A stretch of 13,100 nt of DNA from DATHWB01 sp040902855 (GTDB taxonomy: Bacteria; Actinomycetota; Acidimicrobiia; Spongiisociales; ZC4RG35). A model generated the notes under the pieces. The model worked only from the letters and a program-made list of their open reading frames with translations, had not been told where the DNA came from and did not search any database. Positions 1-6,348 of the stretch are shown piece by piece. The DNA is taken from NCBI GenBank assembly GCA_040902855.1, contig JBBDWN010000164.1:1-13100 (forward strand), read 5' to 3'. A program made the position numbers and the translations under genes. How positions within the stretch are numbered: position 1 is the stretch's first letter; every line of letters begins with the position of its first letter.

Positions 1-2555
1 ACGTAGTCGAGTCCGACTTCCCGACAGAAGGCGATGGAGGCCGGGTCGCCGCCATGTTCACCACACACTCCGAGTTGCAGATCCGGGTTGGCCTCCCGAC
101 CCTCTTTGACGGCGAGACGGATGAGCCGACCGACACCGTCGACGTCGATTGTCTGGAACGGGTCGGATGTGAGGATGCCGTCCTGGAGGTACATCTCGAG
201 AAAACTTCCGGCGTCGTCGCGGGACAGCCCGTATGTCATCTGGGTGAGATCGTTCGTCCCGAACGAGAAGAACTCAGCCACTTTGGCGATCTCTCCTGCA
301 GTCAGCGCCGCCCGTGGCAGTTCGATCATCGTGCCGATCGGAATGTCCAGCTCTCGTCCCGAATCGGCGATGACTTTGCGAATCATGTCCCGCATCCGAA
401 GTAGTTCTTCGACCGTCGAGACGAGCGGGATCATCAACTCGAGCCGGGGATCGCCTCCGGCATCCAGCCGGCGGATGACCGCGGTGATCGCCGCCCTCGC
501 CTGCATCTCATACAGAGCCGGGAGGAACAGTCCCAGTCGAACGCCGCGGAGTCCCAGCATCGGGTTGTCCTCTTCGTACTCGGCGACCTTCGACGCAGTG
601 CGCTGCAGGTCGGCGACCGACCTGCCCTTCTGAACCAGGGCGTTGATCTCGGCCTGGAGCTCGAAACGGTCCGGGAGGAACTCGTGGAGGGGAGGGTCGA
701 GGAGTCTGACCACGACGGGCAGGCCGTCCATCGCCTCCAGGAGTTCCTCGAAATCTCCGATCTGTTGGGAGGAGAGCTCCTGCAAGGCCCTCTTCTGATC
801 TCGATCGTTTTCGGCGAGGATCACCCGCTGGACGATGCCGAGACGTTCACCCATGAACATGTGTTCCGTGCGGGCGAGGCCGATTCCTTCGGCCCCCGCC
901 GCCCTGGCCTTGGCGGCGTCCTCCCCGGTGTCGGCATTCGCTCTCACTCCGATTTGGCGGATCTCGTCGGCCCAGGAGAGGAGCCGTTCGAGGTCAGGGG
1001 TCGGGTGTGGCTCGATCAGGGGGAGCAGGCCCAGATAGACGCGGCCGGTCGTGCCGTCGATGGTGATCTCATCGCCTTCGCGTATGACAAGGTTGCCGAT
1101 ATGGGCGGTGGCGCTCTCCTCGTCCACCACCACGGCGGAGGCGCCGGTGACGGCGGGTTTGCCCATGCCGCGTGCGACGACGGCTGCGTGGCTCGTCTTT
1201 CCGCCCTGGCTGGTGAGGATGCCGCGGGCGGCGTGCATGCCGTGAATGTCATCGGGCGTCGTTTGAGGGCTGACCAATATGACGTCGGCGCCATCGGCGG
1301 CGATCGTGACCGCCCGGTCCGGACTGAAAGTCACCGTGCCCTGGGCGGCGCCGGGGCTCGCCCCGGTTCCCGTGGCGACCGGCTCCACGCCGATCTTGTC
1401 CGCCAGGCGCGGCCGTTCGAGCTGCTCGAGTTGGGCCGGGTCCACCCTCAGTACCGCCTCTTCGGCGGAGATCAGCCCCTCGTCCACCATGTCCGTGGCG
1501 ATCCGCACCGCTGCTGCGGCGGTGCGTTTCCCGGCCCGGGTCTGGAGGATCCAGAGCTTGCTGCGTTCGATGGTGAACTCGATGTCGGCCATGTCGTGCG
1601 TGGCGCCTTCGAGCCGCCGCATGGTCTCGAGAAGCTCGGCATGACGTTCCGGATGGAGGAGGGCGAGGTCGTCGAGTGTGAGCGTGTTGCGGATGCCGGC
1701 GACGACGTCTTCGCCCTGCGCCTGCGGGAGGTAGTCGCCGAAGGGCGCTTTCTCACCGGTCGACGGATCACGGGTGAAGCACACTCCGGTGCCCGAGTCC
1801 GGCCCGAGATCCCCGAACACCATCGCCTGGACATTGGCGGCCGTCCCGAGGTCGTCAGAGATGCGGTTGATCCGGCGATAGGTCTTGGCGCGTTCGGTGT
1901 TCCAGGATCGGAACACCGCCGTGATGGCGTGACGGAGTTGTGTCTGCGGATCGTCAGGGATCTTCGCCCCCTGACCGCGGATGATGCCTTGGTACTCGGA
2001 GACCAGCTTGCGGAGGTGCTCTGCAGTCAGCTTGGTGTCGTCTTCTGCGCCGGTGTCGCTCTTCAGTTGATCGAGTGCCCGTTCGAACGGTCCCATCTTC
2101 AGGTGTAGGACCACGTTGGAATACATCTGTAGGAAGCGGCGGTACGCATCGAACGCGAAATGTTCGTCGTCCGCCCAGTCGGCGACGACAGCGACGAGGT
2201 CTCCGTTGAGGCCCAGGTTGAGGACCGTGTCCATCATTCCCGGCATCGAGTGGACCGCTCCGGAGCGGACTGATACGAGCAGGGGTGCGGGTCCACCGCC
2301 GAAGGTCCGGTCGAGTTTCGATTCGAGCCGCTGGATGGCACGCTCGACGTCGTCCCAGAGTCCGTCCGGAATCTCGCCGGTGCGCATGAACTCGCGACAG
2401 GCGTGGGTGGTGACGGTGAATCCGGGAGGCACGTCGAGTCCCATCGAGATCATGTGCGCCAGGCCGGCACCCTTGCCGCCCAGGAGGAACTTGTCGCCGG
2501 GGTCTGCCTTGTCGAAGTCGACCAGCAGTTCTGTCGCCACCGCAGACTCGCTCAA
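1..2555 (-). CDS. ppdK: Pyruvate, phosphate dikinase (3'-truncated by window edge)
   Basis: Interconverts pyruvate + ATP + phosphate and phosphoenolpyruvate + AMP + pyrophosphate in the cytoplasm, linking glycolysis and gluconeogenesis. The reading frame is open for about 851 codons to the window edge. Seen in order: an N-terminal ATP-grasp domain opening with LLGGKGAGLAHM; the swivelling phosphohistidine domain with GGKTSHAAVVARG (catalytic His about residue 456); and a C-terminal TIM barrel ending in GVCGEHGGDP, with the catalytic Cys about residue 831. These positions almost coincide with those known for the Clostridium symbiosum enzyme (His455, Cys831). Only some 25-30 residues should be missing. 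The start chosen is TTG at 2555, because GGAGG (2565-2569) lies 9 nt upstream; TTG at 2564 is in frame but overlies that site. It follows the PNPOx gene by 89 bp on the same strand, so the two may be cotranscribed. Dikinases of this type occur in DosR-like dormancy clusters of other actinobacteria (from memory, Streptomyces SCO0208), which fits this context. Confidence 0.96.
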   Translation of the reverse strand, partial: MSESAVATELLVDFDKADPGDKFLLGGKGAGLAHMISMGLDVPPGFTVTTHACREFMRTGEIPDGLWDDVERAIQRLESKLDRTFGGGPAPLLVSVRSGAVHSMPGMMDTVLNLGLNGDLVAVVADWADDEHFAFDAYRRFLQMYSNVVLHLKMGPFERALDQLKSDTGAEDDTKLTAEHLRKLVSEYQGIIRGQGAKIPDDPQTQLRHAITAVFRSWNTERAKTYRRINRISDDLGTAANVQAMVFGDLGPDSGTGVCFTRDPSTGEKAPFGDYLPQAQGEDVVAGIRNTLTLDDLALLHPERHAELLETMRRLEGATHDMADIEFTIERSKLWILQTRAGKRTAAAAVRIATDMVDEGLISAEEAVLRVDPAQLEQLERPRLADKIGVEPVATGTGASPGAAQGTVTFSPDRAVTIAADGADVILVSPQTTPDDIHGMHAARGILTSQGGKTSHAAVVARGMGKPAVTGASAVVVDEESATAHIGNLVIREGDEITIDGTTGRVYLGLLPLIEPHPTPDLERLLSWADEIRQIGVRANADTGEDAAKARAAGAEGIGLARTEHMFMGERLGIVQRVILAENDRDQKRALQELSSQQIGDFEELLEAMDGLPVVVRLLDPPLHEFLPDRFELQAEINALVQKGRSVADLQRTASKVAEYEEDNPMLGLRGVRLGLFLPALYEMQARAAITAVIRRLDAGGDPRLELMIPLVSTVEELLRMRDMIRKVIADSGRELDIPIGTMIELPRAALTAGEIAKVAEFFSFGTNDLTQMTYGLSRDDAGSFLEMYLQDGILTSDPFQTIDVDGVGRLIRLAVKEGREANPDLQLGVCGEHGGDPASIAFCREVGLDY

Positions 2556-2564
2556 CTCTTTCAA

Positions 2565-2569
2565 CCTCC
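2565..2569 (-). promoter_or_regulatory. Ribosome binding site deciding the ppdK start
   Basis: GGAGG on the minus strand lies 9 nt before the TTG at 2555. It sits directly against the alternative TTG at 2564, which is therefore too close to be used. This is why the dikinase start is placed at 2555. Confidence 0.6.
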
Positions 2570-2581
2570 GCTCACGATGCA

Positions 2582-2611
2582 CAGTATCGACTCACCCAGT
2601 ATCGACTCACC
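2582..2611. repeat. Two perfect tandem copies of a 15-bp unit upstream of ppdK
   Basis: The unit CAGTATCGACTCACC occurs at 2582-2596 and again, without a gap, at 2597-2611. It lies in the 89-bp gap between the PNPOx gene and ppdK, 27-56 bp upstream of the ppdK start. A 15-bp period is not a whole number of helical turns. It could be a direct-repeat binding site, a slippage duplication or part of an untranslated leader. The repeat itself is directly visible; any function is inference. Confidence 0.85.
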
Positions 2612-2644
2612 CTGAGACCCACCCGCCGGATCTGAGGCCAAAGA

Positions 2645-3043
2645 TCAGGTGATCTTGCGGCCTGTCACCTCATCCGGGCGAATTCGGACCCAGTCGTCGC
2701 GGCCCGGTCCCGCCCACGGCTTCAAACCCAGATCCTCCATCTCCGGTGTCGGATCGATCGCCTTGACGAGGCCCTTCGCCACCACAGACCAACCGGTCTG
2801 GAAGACGGAGTCCCAGCCGTCGATCTCGAAAGATGCGACCTTCTTGAAGAACGCCGCATCGAGTTTCGTTCCGGGTGCCGTGCGGAACACGACGGCTCCG
2901 TCGTGCCACCGGTAGTTGACCGGGAAAATCTGCACCTCGCCGTCTGCGAGGAAAGCCAGGCGGCCCACTTCGGCGTGTTCGAGCCGCGCGACGCACTCGT
3001 CGTATGTCAGGACTTCGAGGCCTGCGTGGTCGGTCGGTGGCAT
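2645..3043 (-). CDS. Pyridoxamine 5'-phosphate oxidase-fold (PNPOx-like, split-barrel) flavin/F420-type protein
   Basis: A 132-residue cytoplasmic protein of the Pyridox_ox_2 type. Visible marks are an N-terminal helix (LTYDECVARLEHAEVGRL), then AFLADGEVQIFPVNYRW, the strand pattern VVFRTAPGTKLDAAF and a late VVAKGLVKAI strand, as in small split-barrel proteins that bind FMN or F420. No membrane segment is seen. Substrate and true cofactor cannot be told from sequence, and a role in vitamin B6 synthesis is unlikely for a protein of this short subfamily. The start is ATG at 3043 because GAGGAGG (3051-3057) lies 7 nt upstream; the frame remains open further upstream, but this extension is intergenic-like. 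The gene heads the minus-strand unit leading into ppdK and faces the DosR-type box at 3132-3145, 88 bp before its start. Mycobacterial DosR regulons also contain PNPOx-related proteins (Rv0080, from memory), which supports control by the local regulator. Confidence 0.88.
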   Translation of the reverse strand: MPPTDHAGLEVLTYDECVARLEHAEVGRLAFLADGEVQIFPVNYRWHDGAVVFRTAPGTKLDAAFFKKVASFEIDGWDSVFQTGWSVVAKGLVKAIDPTPEMEDLGLKPWAGPGRDDWVRIRPDEVTGRKIT

Positions 3044-3050
3044 GACGGGT

Positions 3051-3057
3051 CCTCCTC
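3051..3057 (-). promoter_or_regulatory. Ribosome binding site deciding the PNPOx start
   Basis: GAGGAGG on the minus strand is separated by 7 nt from the ATG at 3043. It fixes the start within a frame that otherwise stays open for another 137 codons upstream. Confidence 0.7.
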
Positions 3058-3100
3058 GGCTGATGTTGCGACGATAGGCGGCACAACCCTGGCGACGGTA

Positions 3101-3114
3101 GGGCCTTCCGGCCC
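3101..3114. promoter_or_regulatory. Possible secondary DosR-type box (degenerate)
   Basis: GGGCCTTCCGGCCC is a perfect 5+4+5 inverted repeat with the same layout as the strong box at 3132. Against the published mycobacterial motif GGGACTTNNGNCCC it has one mismatch (A to C at position 4). It begins 31 bp from the strong box, close to three helical turns. GC-rich DNA produces such palindromes by chance, so this is tentative. Confidence 0.35.
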
Positions 3115-3131
3115 GGCCGACCTGCGGGATA

Positions 3132-3145
3132 GGGACTTTCGTCCC
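3132..3145. promoter_or_regulatory. DosR-type operator box between PNPOx and multicopper oxidase genes
   Basis: GGGACTTTCGTCCC is a perfect 5+4+5 palindrome. It matches every defined base of the mycobacterial DosR/DevR motif GGGACTTNNGNCCC, and the next base is T, as in the extended motif. It differs from the symmetrical consensus GGGACTWWAGTCCC at one central base. It lies 88 bp upstream of the PNPOx start and 191 bp upstream of the oxidase start. A DosR-like regulator with conserved recognition-helix residues is encoded 3.2 kb away. The match is seen; binding is inferred. Confidence 0.72.
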
Positions 3146-3152
3146 TTCACGT

Positions 3153-3166
3153 GGGACCTTTGCTGG
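3153..3166. promoter_or_regulatory. Possible DosR half-site next to the strong box
   Basis: GGGACCTTTGCTGG keeps a perfect left half-site (GGGAC) but has a poor right half. It starts exactly 21 bp (two helical turns) after the strong box, so it would lie on the same face of the DNA. Mycobacterial DosR promoters often pair one strong and one degraded box. Function is inferred only from spacing and the half-site. Confidence 0.35.
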
Positions 3167-3242
3167 CCGCCGACGAAGCCAATGTGACCGAGACTTTCTC
3201 CAAGAAGCCGCGCGGATTGGGCGAGCCCCATCCGTCGGCTTC

Positions 3243-3271
3243 CCGCCCGAAAGCGAAGTTGTTTCGGGCGG
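3243..3271. repeat. 10-bp perfect inverted repeat upstream of the multicopper oxidase gene
   Basis: The arms CCGCCCGAAA (3243-3252) and TTTCGGGCGG (3262-3271) are exact reverse complements around a 9-nt loop. The element ends 65 nt before the oxidase start codon, so in the transcript it would form a strong 5'-leader hairpin, unless transcription begins downstream of it. No T-run follows, which argues against a simple intrinsic terminator. Options are a repressor operator or an RNA stem affecting stability or translation. Confidence 0.6.
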
Positions 3272-3325
3272 AACGGAGAAACAGTCGGCGTAGCCGGCCT
3301 GCCTATCCGCTGACCCAGTGCTATT

Positions 3326-3330
3326 GGAGG
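3326..3330 (+). promoter_or_regulatory. Ribosome binding site deciding the GTG start of the multicopper oxidase
   Basis: GGAGG sits 6 nt upstream of GTG at 3337. It places the start directly before a hydrophobic signal-anchor, rather than at an upstream in-frame codon near 3151 that would run through the regulatory boxes. Confidence 0.75.
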
Positions 3331-3336
3331 AAGTTC

Positions 3337-4725
3337 GTGAACAAGACATTCGACAGATTTCTGGTGTTGCTCGGTGTGATCGGGGTGCTCGTCGTCGTGA
3401 TGGCGATCGTGGCGATGGCCACCCGACCCGCCGCGCTCGTCGCCGCCGACGCACCCACCACCGACGCAGCAGCCGAAGTTCCGACCGAAACTCCTGAGGC
3501 GACGGTCGCCTCCCTCACGCTCGGAGAATGGTCGATCACCGGCGACCTCACCATCCCACCTGGCCCGGTCACGTTCGAGATCCACAACGCCGGCACAGTC
3601 ACACACAACTTCGAGATCGACGGCGTGGGTGTCTCGCCGGACGCGACGTCGGGTGAGACCGTGATTTGGGAGGTCGACGACCTCGCCGCCGGGACCTACG
3701 AGGTGATCTGCGCCATCGCCGGGCACAAGGAAGCCGGGATGCGCGCCACCCTCACCGTTGCCGAAGGAGCCACCGCACCCAGCGGAGACGCGAGCGACGG
3801 CGGTCACGGCGCCGACGCCGACTGGGAGGCGCTCGACGACGCGATGATGCAATCGATCCTCGCCTTCCCGGCCGCAACCGAAGGCAAGGGCAATGTCCTT
3901 CTCGAGCCGGAGGTCATCGATGGTGTGAAGGTCTTCGAGCTCACCACCGAGATCACTCCGTGGGAGGTGGAGCCGGGTCGAATCGTCGATGCGTGGACCT
4001 ACAACGGAATCGTTCCCGGTCCGATGATCAAGGTCGACGTGGGCGACCAGGTTCGAGTGATCCTCCACAACAAGCTCCCAGGCGGCACCGACATTCACTG
4101 GCATGGGATCTCGACACCGTTCAACATGGATGGAGTCGCCCCGCTCACTCAGCCGCTCGTCAAGTCCGGCGAGACCTTCACCTACGAGTTCGAGGCCCGG
4201 CGCGCGTCGATCGGGATGTATCACGCCCACACTCACGGTCAGGTGGCCGTTCCGAACGGGCTGTTCGGTGTGTTCATCGTCGGCGACTTGCCCATCCCGA
4301 CCGGGGTGACGATCGGCGGGATCACGCTCCCCGACGAGATTGAGATCGCCCAGGAGATCCCGATGGTCCTCAACGACGCCGGTGTCATCGGTTTCTCGCT
4401 CAACGGCAAGTCGTTTCCGGCCACCGAGCCGTACGTCGTGAACTCGGGTGACTGGCTGTTGATCCACTACTACAACGAGGGTCTGCAGATCCATCCGATG
4501 CACCAGCACCAGTTCCCGCAGTTGGTCATCGCCAAGGACGGCTTCCCGCTCGACCAGCCGTACTGGGCGGACACGGTGAACATCGCTCCCGGCGAGCGGT
4601 ACTCCGTCCTCATGAACCCCAACGAGGCCGGGGCGTGGGTGTGGCACTGCCACATCCTCAACCACGTGGAACGGGACGAAGGCATGTTCGGAATGGTCAC
4701 GGCCCTGATCGTTCAGGACTCGTGA
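3337..4725 (+). CDS. Multicopper oxidase: N-terminal cupredoxin fused to a two-domain (B-type) laccase-like enzyme
   Basis: A 462-residue envelope protein. Residues about 9-29 form one hydrophobic signal-anchor, followed by an Ala/Thr/Pro-rich linker. Residues about 55-143 are a plastocyanin-like domain with a complete type 1 copper set: His90, Cys125, His130, Met135. Residues about 195-460 carry two more cupredoxin domains with all eight histidines of the type 2/type 3 cluster: HWH 254/256, HAH 296/298, HQH 389/391, HCH 437/439. The second type 1 site is in the last domain: His386, Cys438, His443, probably Met450. The domain-1 counterpart (HAHTHG) lacks the Cys that NirK nitrite reductases have there, so this is a B-type two-domain oxidase, active perhaps as a trimer, not a NirK. 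Electrons from a donor would reduce oxygen to water; the substrate (phenolic, metal or other) is unknown. The next gene starts 20 bp downstream, suggesting an operon. Control by the DosR-type box upstream is possible. Confidence 0.93.
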   Translation: MNKTFDRFLVLLGVIGVLVVVMAIVAMATRPAALVAADAPTTDAAAEVPTETPEATVASLTLGEWSITGDLTIPPGPVTFEIHNAGTVTHNFEIDGVGVSPDATSGETVIWEVDDLAAGTYEVICAIAGHKEAGMRATLTVAEGATAPSGDASDGGHGADADWEALDDAMMQSILAFPAATEGKGNVLLEPEVIDGVKVFELTTEITPWEVEPGRIVDAWTYNGIVPGPMIKVDVGDQVRVILHNKLPGGTDIHWHGISTPFNMDGVAPLTQPLVKSGETFTYEFEARRASIGMYHAHTHGQVAVPNGLFGVFIVGDLPIPTGVTIGGITLPDEIEIAQEIPMVLNDAGVIGFSLNGKSFPATEPYVVNSGDWLLIHYYNEGLQIHPMHQHQFPQLVIAKDGFPLDQPYWADTVNIAPGERYSVLMNPNEAGAWVWHCHILNHVERDEGMFGMVTALIVQDS

Positions 4726-4745
4726 CATGACCTGGGAGTCCGCTG

Positions 4746-5189
4746 ATGATGGTGAGTGACTTCATGGCGGTTCCGCTGCCGATGGATGTCTGCCAGCGCC
4801 GGATCACAGGATCAGACGGGCTCGCGCTCCTCGCCGACGCCGCCTACCGGCGCGGCGAGGAGCTGGCAGTCGGACCCCACTCTGCGGTGGCAGTGCCTGT
4901 CGAATTCTCGATCGGGGTGCCAGCGGTGGGGTCGAACTCGGTGGCGTTTCCGGTGCGATGGCGGGCCACCGGGGCAACCCATCTCTTCCCGCACATGGAC
5001 GCCGAACTCGTACTGTCTCCGCTCGGCGAGTCCACACATGTCGAGTTTCGGGGTGTCTACACACCGCCGATGGGTCCGGTGGGTGCGATCTTGGATCGGG
5101 TTGCAATGCATCGACTGGCGGAGGCGACGGTGCGCAACTTCCTCGAGCGGCTGGTCGAGTTGATCGAGGTCAGTGGAGCTTCGGTCTGA
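4746..5189 (+). CDS. SRPBCC-like small protein of unknown function
   Basis: A 147-residue soluble protein, probably cotranscribed with the oxidase gene 20 bp upstream. The pattern fits the SRPBCC (START/polyketide cyclase-like) helix-grip fold: an early short strand (DFMAVPLPMDV), a helix, a series of beta strands (VPVEFSIGVP, VAFPVRWRATG, DAELVLSPLG, THVEFRGVYTPP) and a long amphipathic C-terminal helix (about 115-143). This is recognition by pattern, not by a catalytic motif; such proteins bind hydrophobic ligands in a central cavity. The start is ATG at 4746 with GGGAG 7 nt upstream; ATG at 4749 is an equally possible neighbour. Its 3' end overlaps the histidine kinase gene by 20 bp on the opposite strand, so the two messages are antisense at their ends. 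Its position between a candidate regulon member and the kinase suggests a role in the same response, but the ligand is unknown. Confidence 0.75.
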   Translation: MMVSDFMAVPLPMDVCQRRITGSDGLALLADAAYRRGEELAVGPHSAVAVPVEFSIGVPAVGSNSVAFPVRWRATGATHLFPHMDAELVLSPLGESTHVEFRGVYTPPMGPVGAILDRVAMHRLAEATVRNFLERLVELIEVSGASV

Positions 5190-6282
5190 ACGTCGCCCGC
5201 ACCGTTGTTCCGGCAGGCGAGGACTCGATTTCGAGCTTGCCGCCCCCGTCGGCGGCCCGCGCTTGCATGTTGGCGATTCCCATTCCTCTGGACGCCCGTT
5301 CAGGGTCGAAGCCGTGGCCGTTGTCGGCGACGACCAGTCTTGCTCCTCGCTCGATCTTCTCGATTGCGACGCGGAGGTGGGTGGCACCACCGTGGCGGAG
5401 GGCATTCGACACTGCCTCCCGGATGACGAGCAGAGCGTTGTCGAGGATGTGAGAGTCGATCTTGCCGACGTCTTCGGAGAGGTCGACCGCCCAGGTCGCC
5501 TTGCCTCCGGCGATCCGGCTCATCATGTCGTCGAGCGTGTGAGCCAGGGTGGTATTGAGTGTCCCGAGGGAGCGCAGATCGAAGATGAAGGTCCGGAGAC
5601 TGCTGATGGCGGTGTCGATCCGGTCGACGGCGTCGTCCATCCGTCGCCGAATCCCTTCGTCCTCGAGCTGCATCGTTGTCGCCTGCAGGCTGAGCCCGAC
5701 GGCGAATAGATCCTGGATGACTGCGTCGTGGAGATCGCGGGCGATCCGTTCCCGATCCTCGGCGAGCACGAGATCCGAGAGCCGCTGGCGGAGCCGCAAC
5801 GACGAGATCGCACCCCCGGCGATGGCGGCGAGGGCTTCGACGAGCACTTCGTCCTCGTCGGCGTATCCCCCCGGCTTGTCGGTCAGATAGAGGTTGCCAA
5901 AGACCGAACCTCCCGCTCGCACCGGGACGCCGAGAAATGTGGTCATTGGCGGGTGGTGGTCGGGAAACCCCACCGAGTCCGGATGTTGAGAGATGTCGTC
6001 GACTCGCACAGTCTGCGGGTCGCGAATGAGAGTGCCGAGTACGCCGTGGCCAACCGGGAGGTGACCGATCTTTTCTTCGGCATCCGGCTCCATCCCCAAA
6101 TGGAGGAAATCGCGCAGCGTGTTGTGGGCGCCGAGAACCCCCATCGCCGCATATTGAGAGCCTGTCGCCTCCCGTGCCAGTCGCACGGTCGTTCGCAGCA
6201 ACTCGTCCAGTTGCGTCTGGCCTGCCACATCGGCGGCCGCTTTGACCAGGTCGGTCAGTGTGTTCCGTTCGGTGTCCTTCAT
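5170..6282 (-). CDS. DosS/DevS-like haem-GAF sensor histidine kinase (single GAF domain)
   Basis: A 370-residue soluble kinase with no membrane segment. Residues about 22-165 are one GAF domain. HHPPM (His110) and LYLTDK (Tyr132) are 22 residues apart, exactly the spacing of haem ligand His149 and distal Tyr171 in Mycobacterium tuberculosis DosS, so haem binding and gas or redox sensing are likely. Residues about 172-240 are a HisKA_3 dimerisation domain with phospho-acceptor His185 in RIARDLHDAVIQ. The ATPase domain follows, with N box REAVSNALRHGG (Asn293), G1 ADNGHGFD (Asp320) and G2 RGMGIANMQ. DosS and DosT are about 570-580 residues with two GAF domains; this one lacks the second. It is divergent from its presumed partner regulator, and both appear to have leaderless promoters. 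Oxygen, NO, CO or redox input cannot be distinguished from sequence. Confidence 0.93.
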   Translation of the reverse strand: MKDTERNTLTDLVKAAADVAGQTQLDELLRTTVRLAREATGSQYAAMGVLGAHNTLRDFLHLGMEPDAEEKIGHLPVGHGVLGTLIRDPQTVRVDDISQHPDSVGFPDHHPPMTTFLGVPVRAGGSVFGNLYLTDKPGGYADEDEVLVEALAAIAGGAISSLRLRQRLSDLVLAEDRERIARDLHDAVIQDLFAVGLSLQATTMQLEDEGIRRRMDDAVDRIDTAISSLRTFIFDLRSLGTLNTTLAHTLDDMMSRIAGGKATWAVDLSEDVGKIDSHILDNALLVIREAVSNALRHGGATHLRVAIEKIERGARLVVADNGHGFDPERASRGMGIANMQARAADGGGKLEIESSPAGTTVRATFRPKLH

Positions 6283-6290
6283 CGGGCGTC

Positions 6291-6296
6291 AGGGTA
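6291..6296 (-). promoter_or_regulatory. -10 element of a probably leaderless promoter for the kinase gene
   Basis: TACCCT on the minus strand fits the actinobacterial TANNNT -10 pattern. It ends 8 nt before the ATG at 6282, so transcription would begin at or next to the start codon. No Shine-Dalgarno sequence precedes this ATG. Confidence 0.5.
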
Positions 6297-6313
6297 TCCA
6301 CCGCAGTGGTGGA
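6297..6313. promoter_or_regulatory. Palindrome in the dosS-like/dosR-like divergent promoter region
   Basis: TCCACC and GGTGGA form perfect 6-bp arms around GCAGT. The palindrome lies midway in the 66-bp gap between the two divergent genes, immediately upstream of the kinase -10 element and 23 bp before the regulator -10 element. It does not resemble the DosR box. It could be an operator for a separate regulator. Confidence 0.45.
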
Positions 6314-6336
6314 CGGCGGTTGACTCGCCAGGGCGA

Positions 6337-6342
6337 TACCCT
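6337..6342 (+). promoter_or_regulatory. -10 element of a leaderless promoter for the response-regulator gene
   Basis: TACCCT is followed by exactly 6 nt and then GTG at 6349, the spacing expected if the transcript starts on the first base of the start codon. No ribosome binding site is visible. The hexamer is identical to the one on the other strand at 6296-6291; both are part of the inverted arms AGGGTATC (6291-6298) and GATACCCT (6335-6342). Confidence 0.55.
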
Positions 6343-6348
6343 TGCGAC

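Noticed and set aside
684..2108. 474-codon open frame on the plus strand
   Set aside because: It is the antisense shadow of ppdK, whose minus-strand product has every catalytic motif; the plus-strand translation shows no family resemblance.
2625..2650. CTTTGGCC-type half-site before ppdK on the minus strand
   Set aside because: It matches only about half of the DosR box positions and has no GGGAC half, so it was not counted as a box.
3190..3203. GAGACTTTCTCCAA as a fourth DosR-like box
   Set aside because: Both half-sites are mismatched and its spacing from the other boxes does not keep the helical phase.
3337..4725. Copper nitrite reductase (NirK) identity for the oxidase
   Set aside because: The first MCO domain has HAHTHG in place of the Cys-containing type 1 site of NirK, and the type 1 Cys is in the last domain (HCHILNH), as in B-type two-domain laccases.
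3007..4728. 573-codon open frame on the minus strand
   Set aside because: Shadow of the multicopper oxidase gene in GC-rich DNA; it is low-complexity, rich in Arg/Asp/Gly/Val, and would run through the PNPOx start and the regulatory region.
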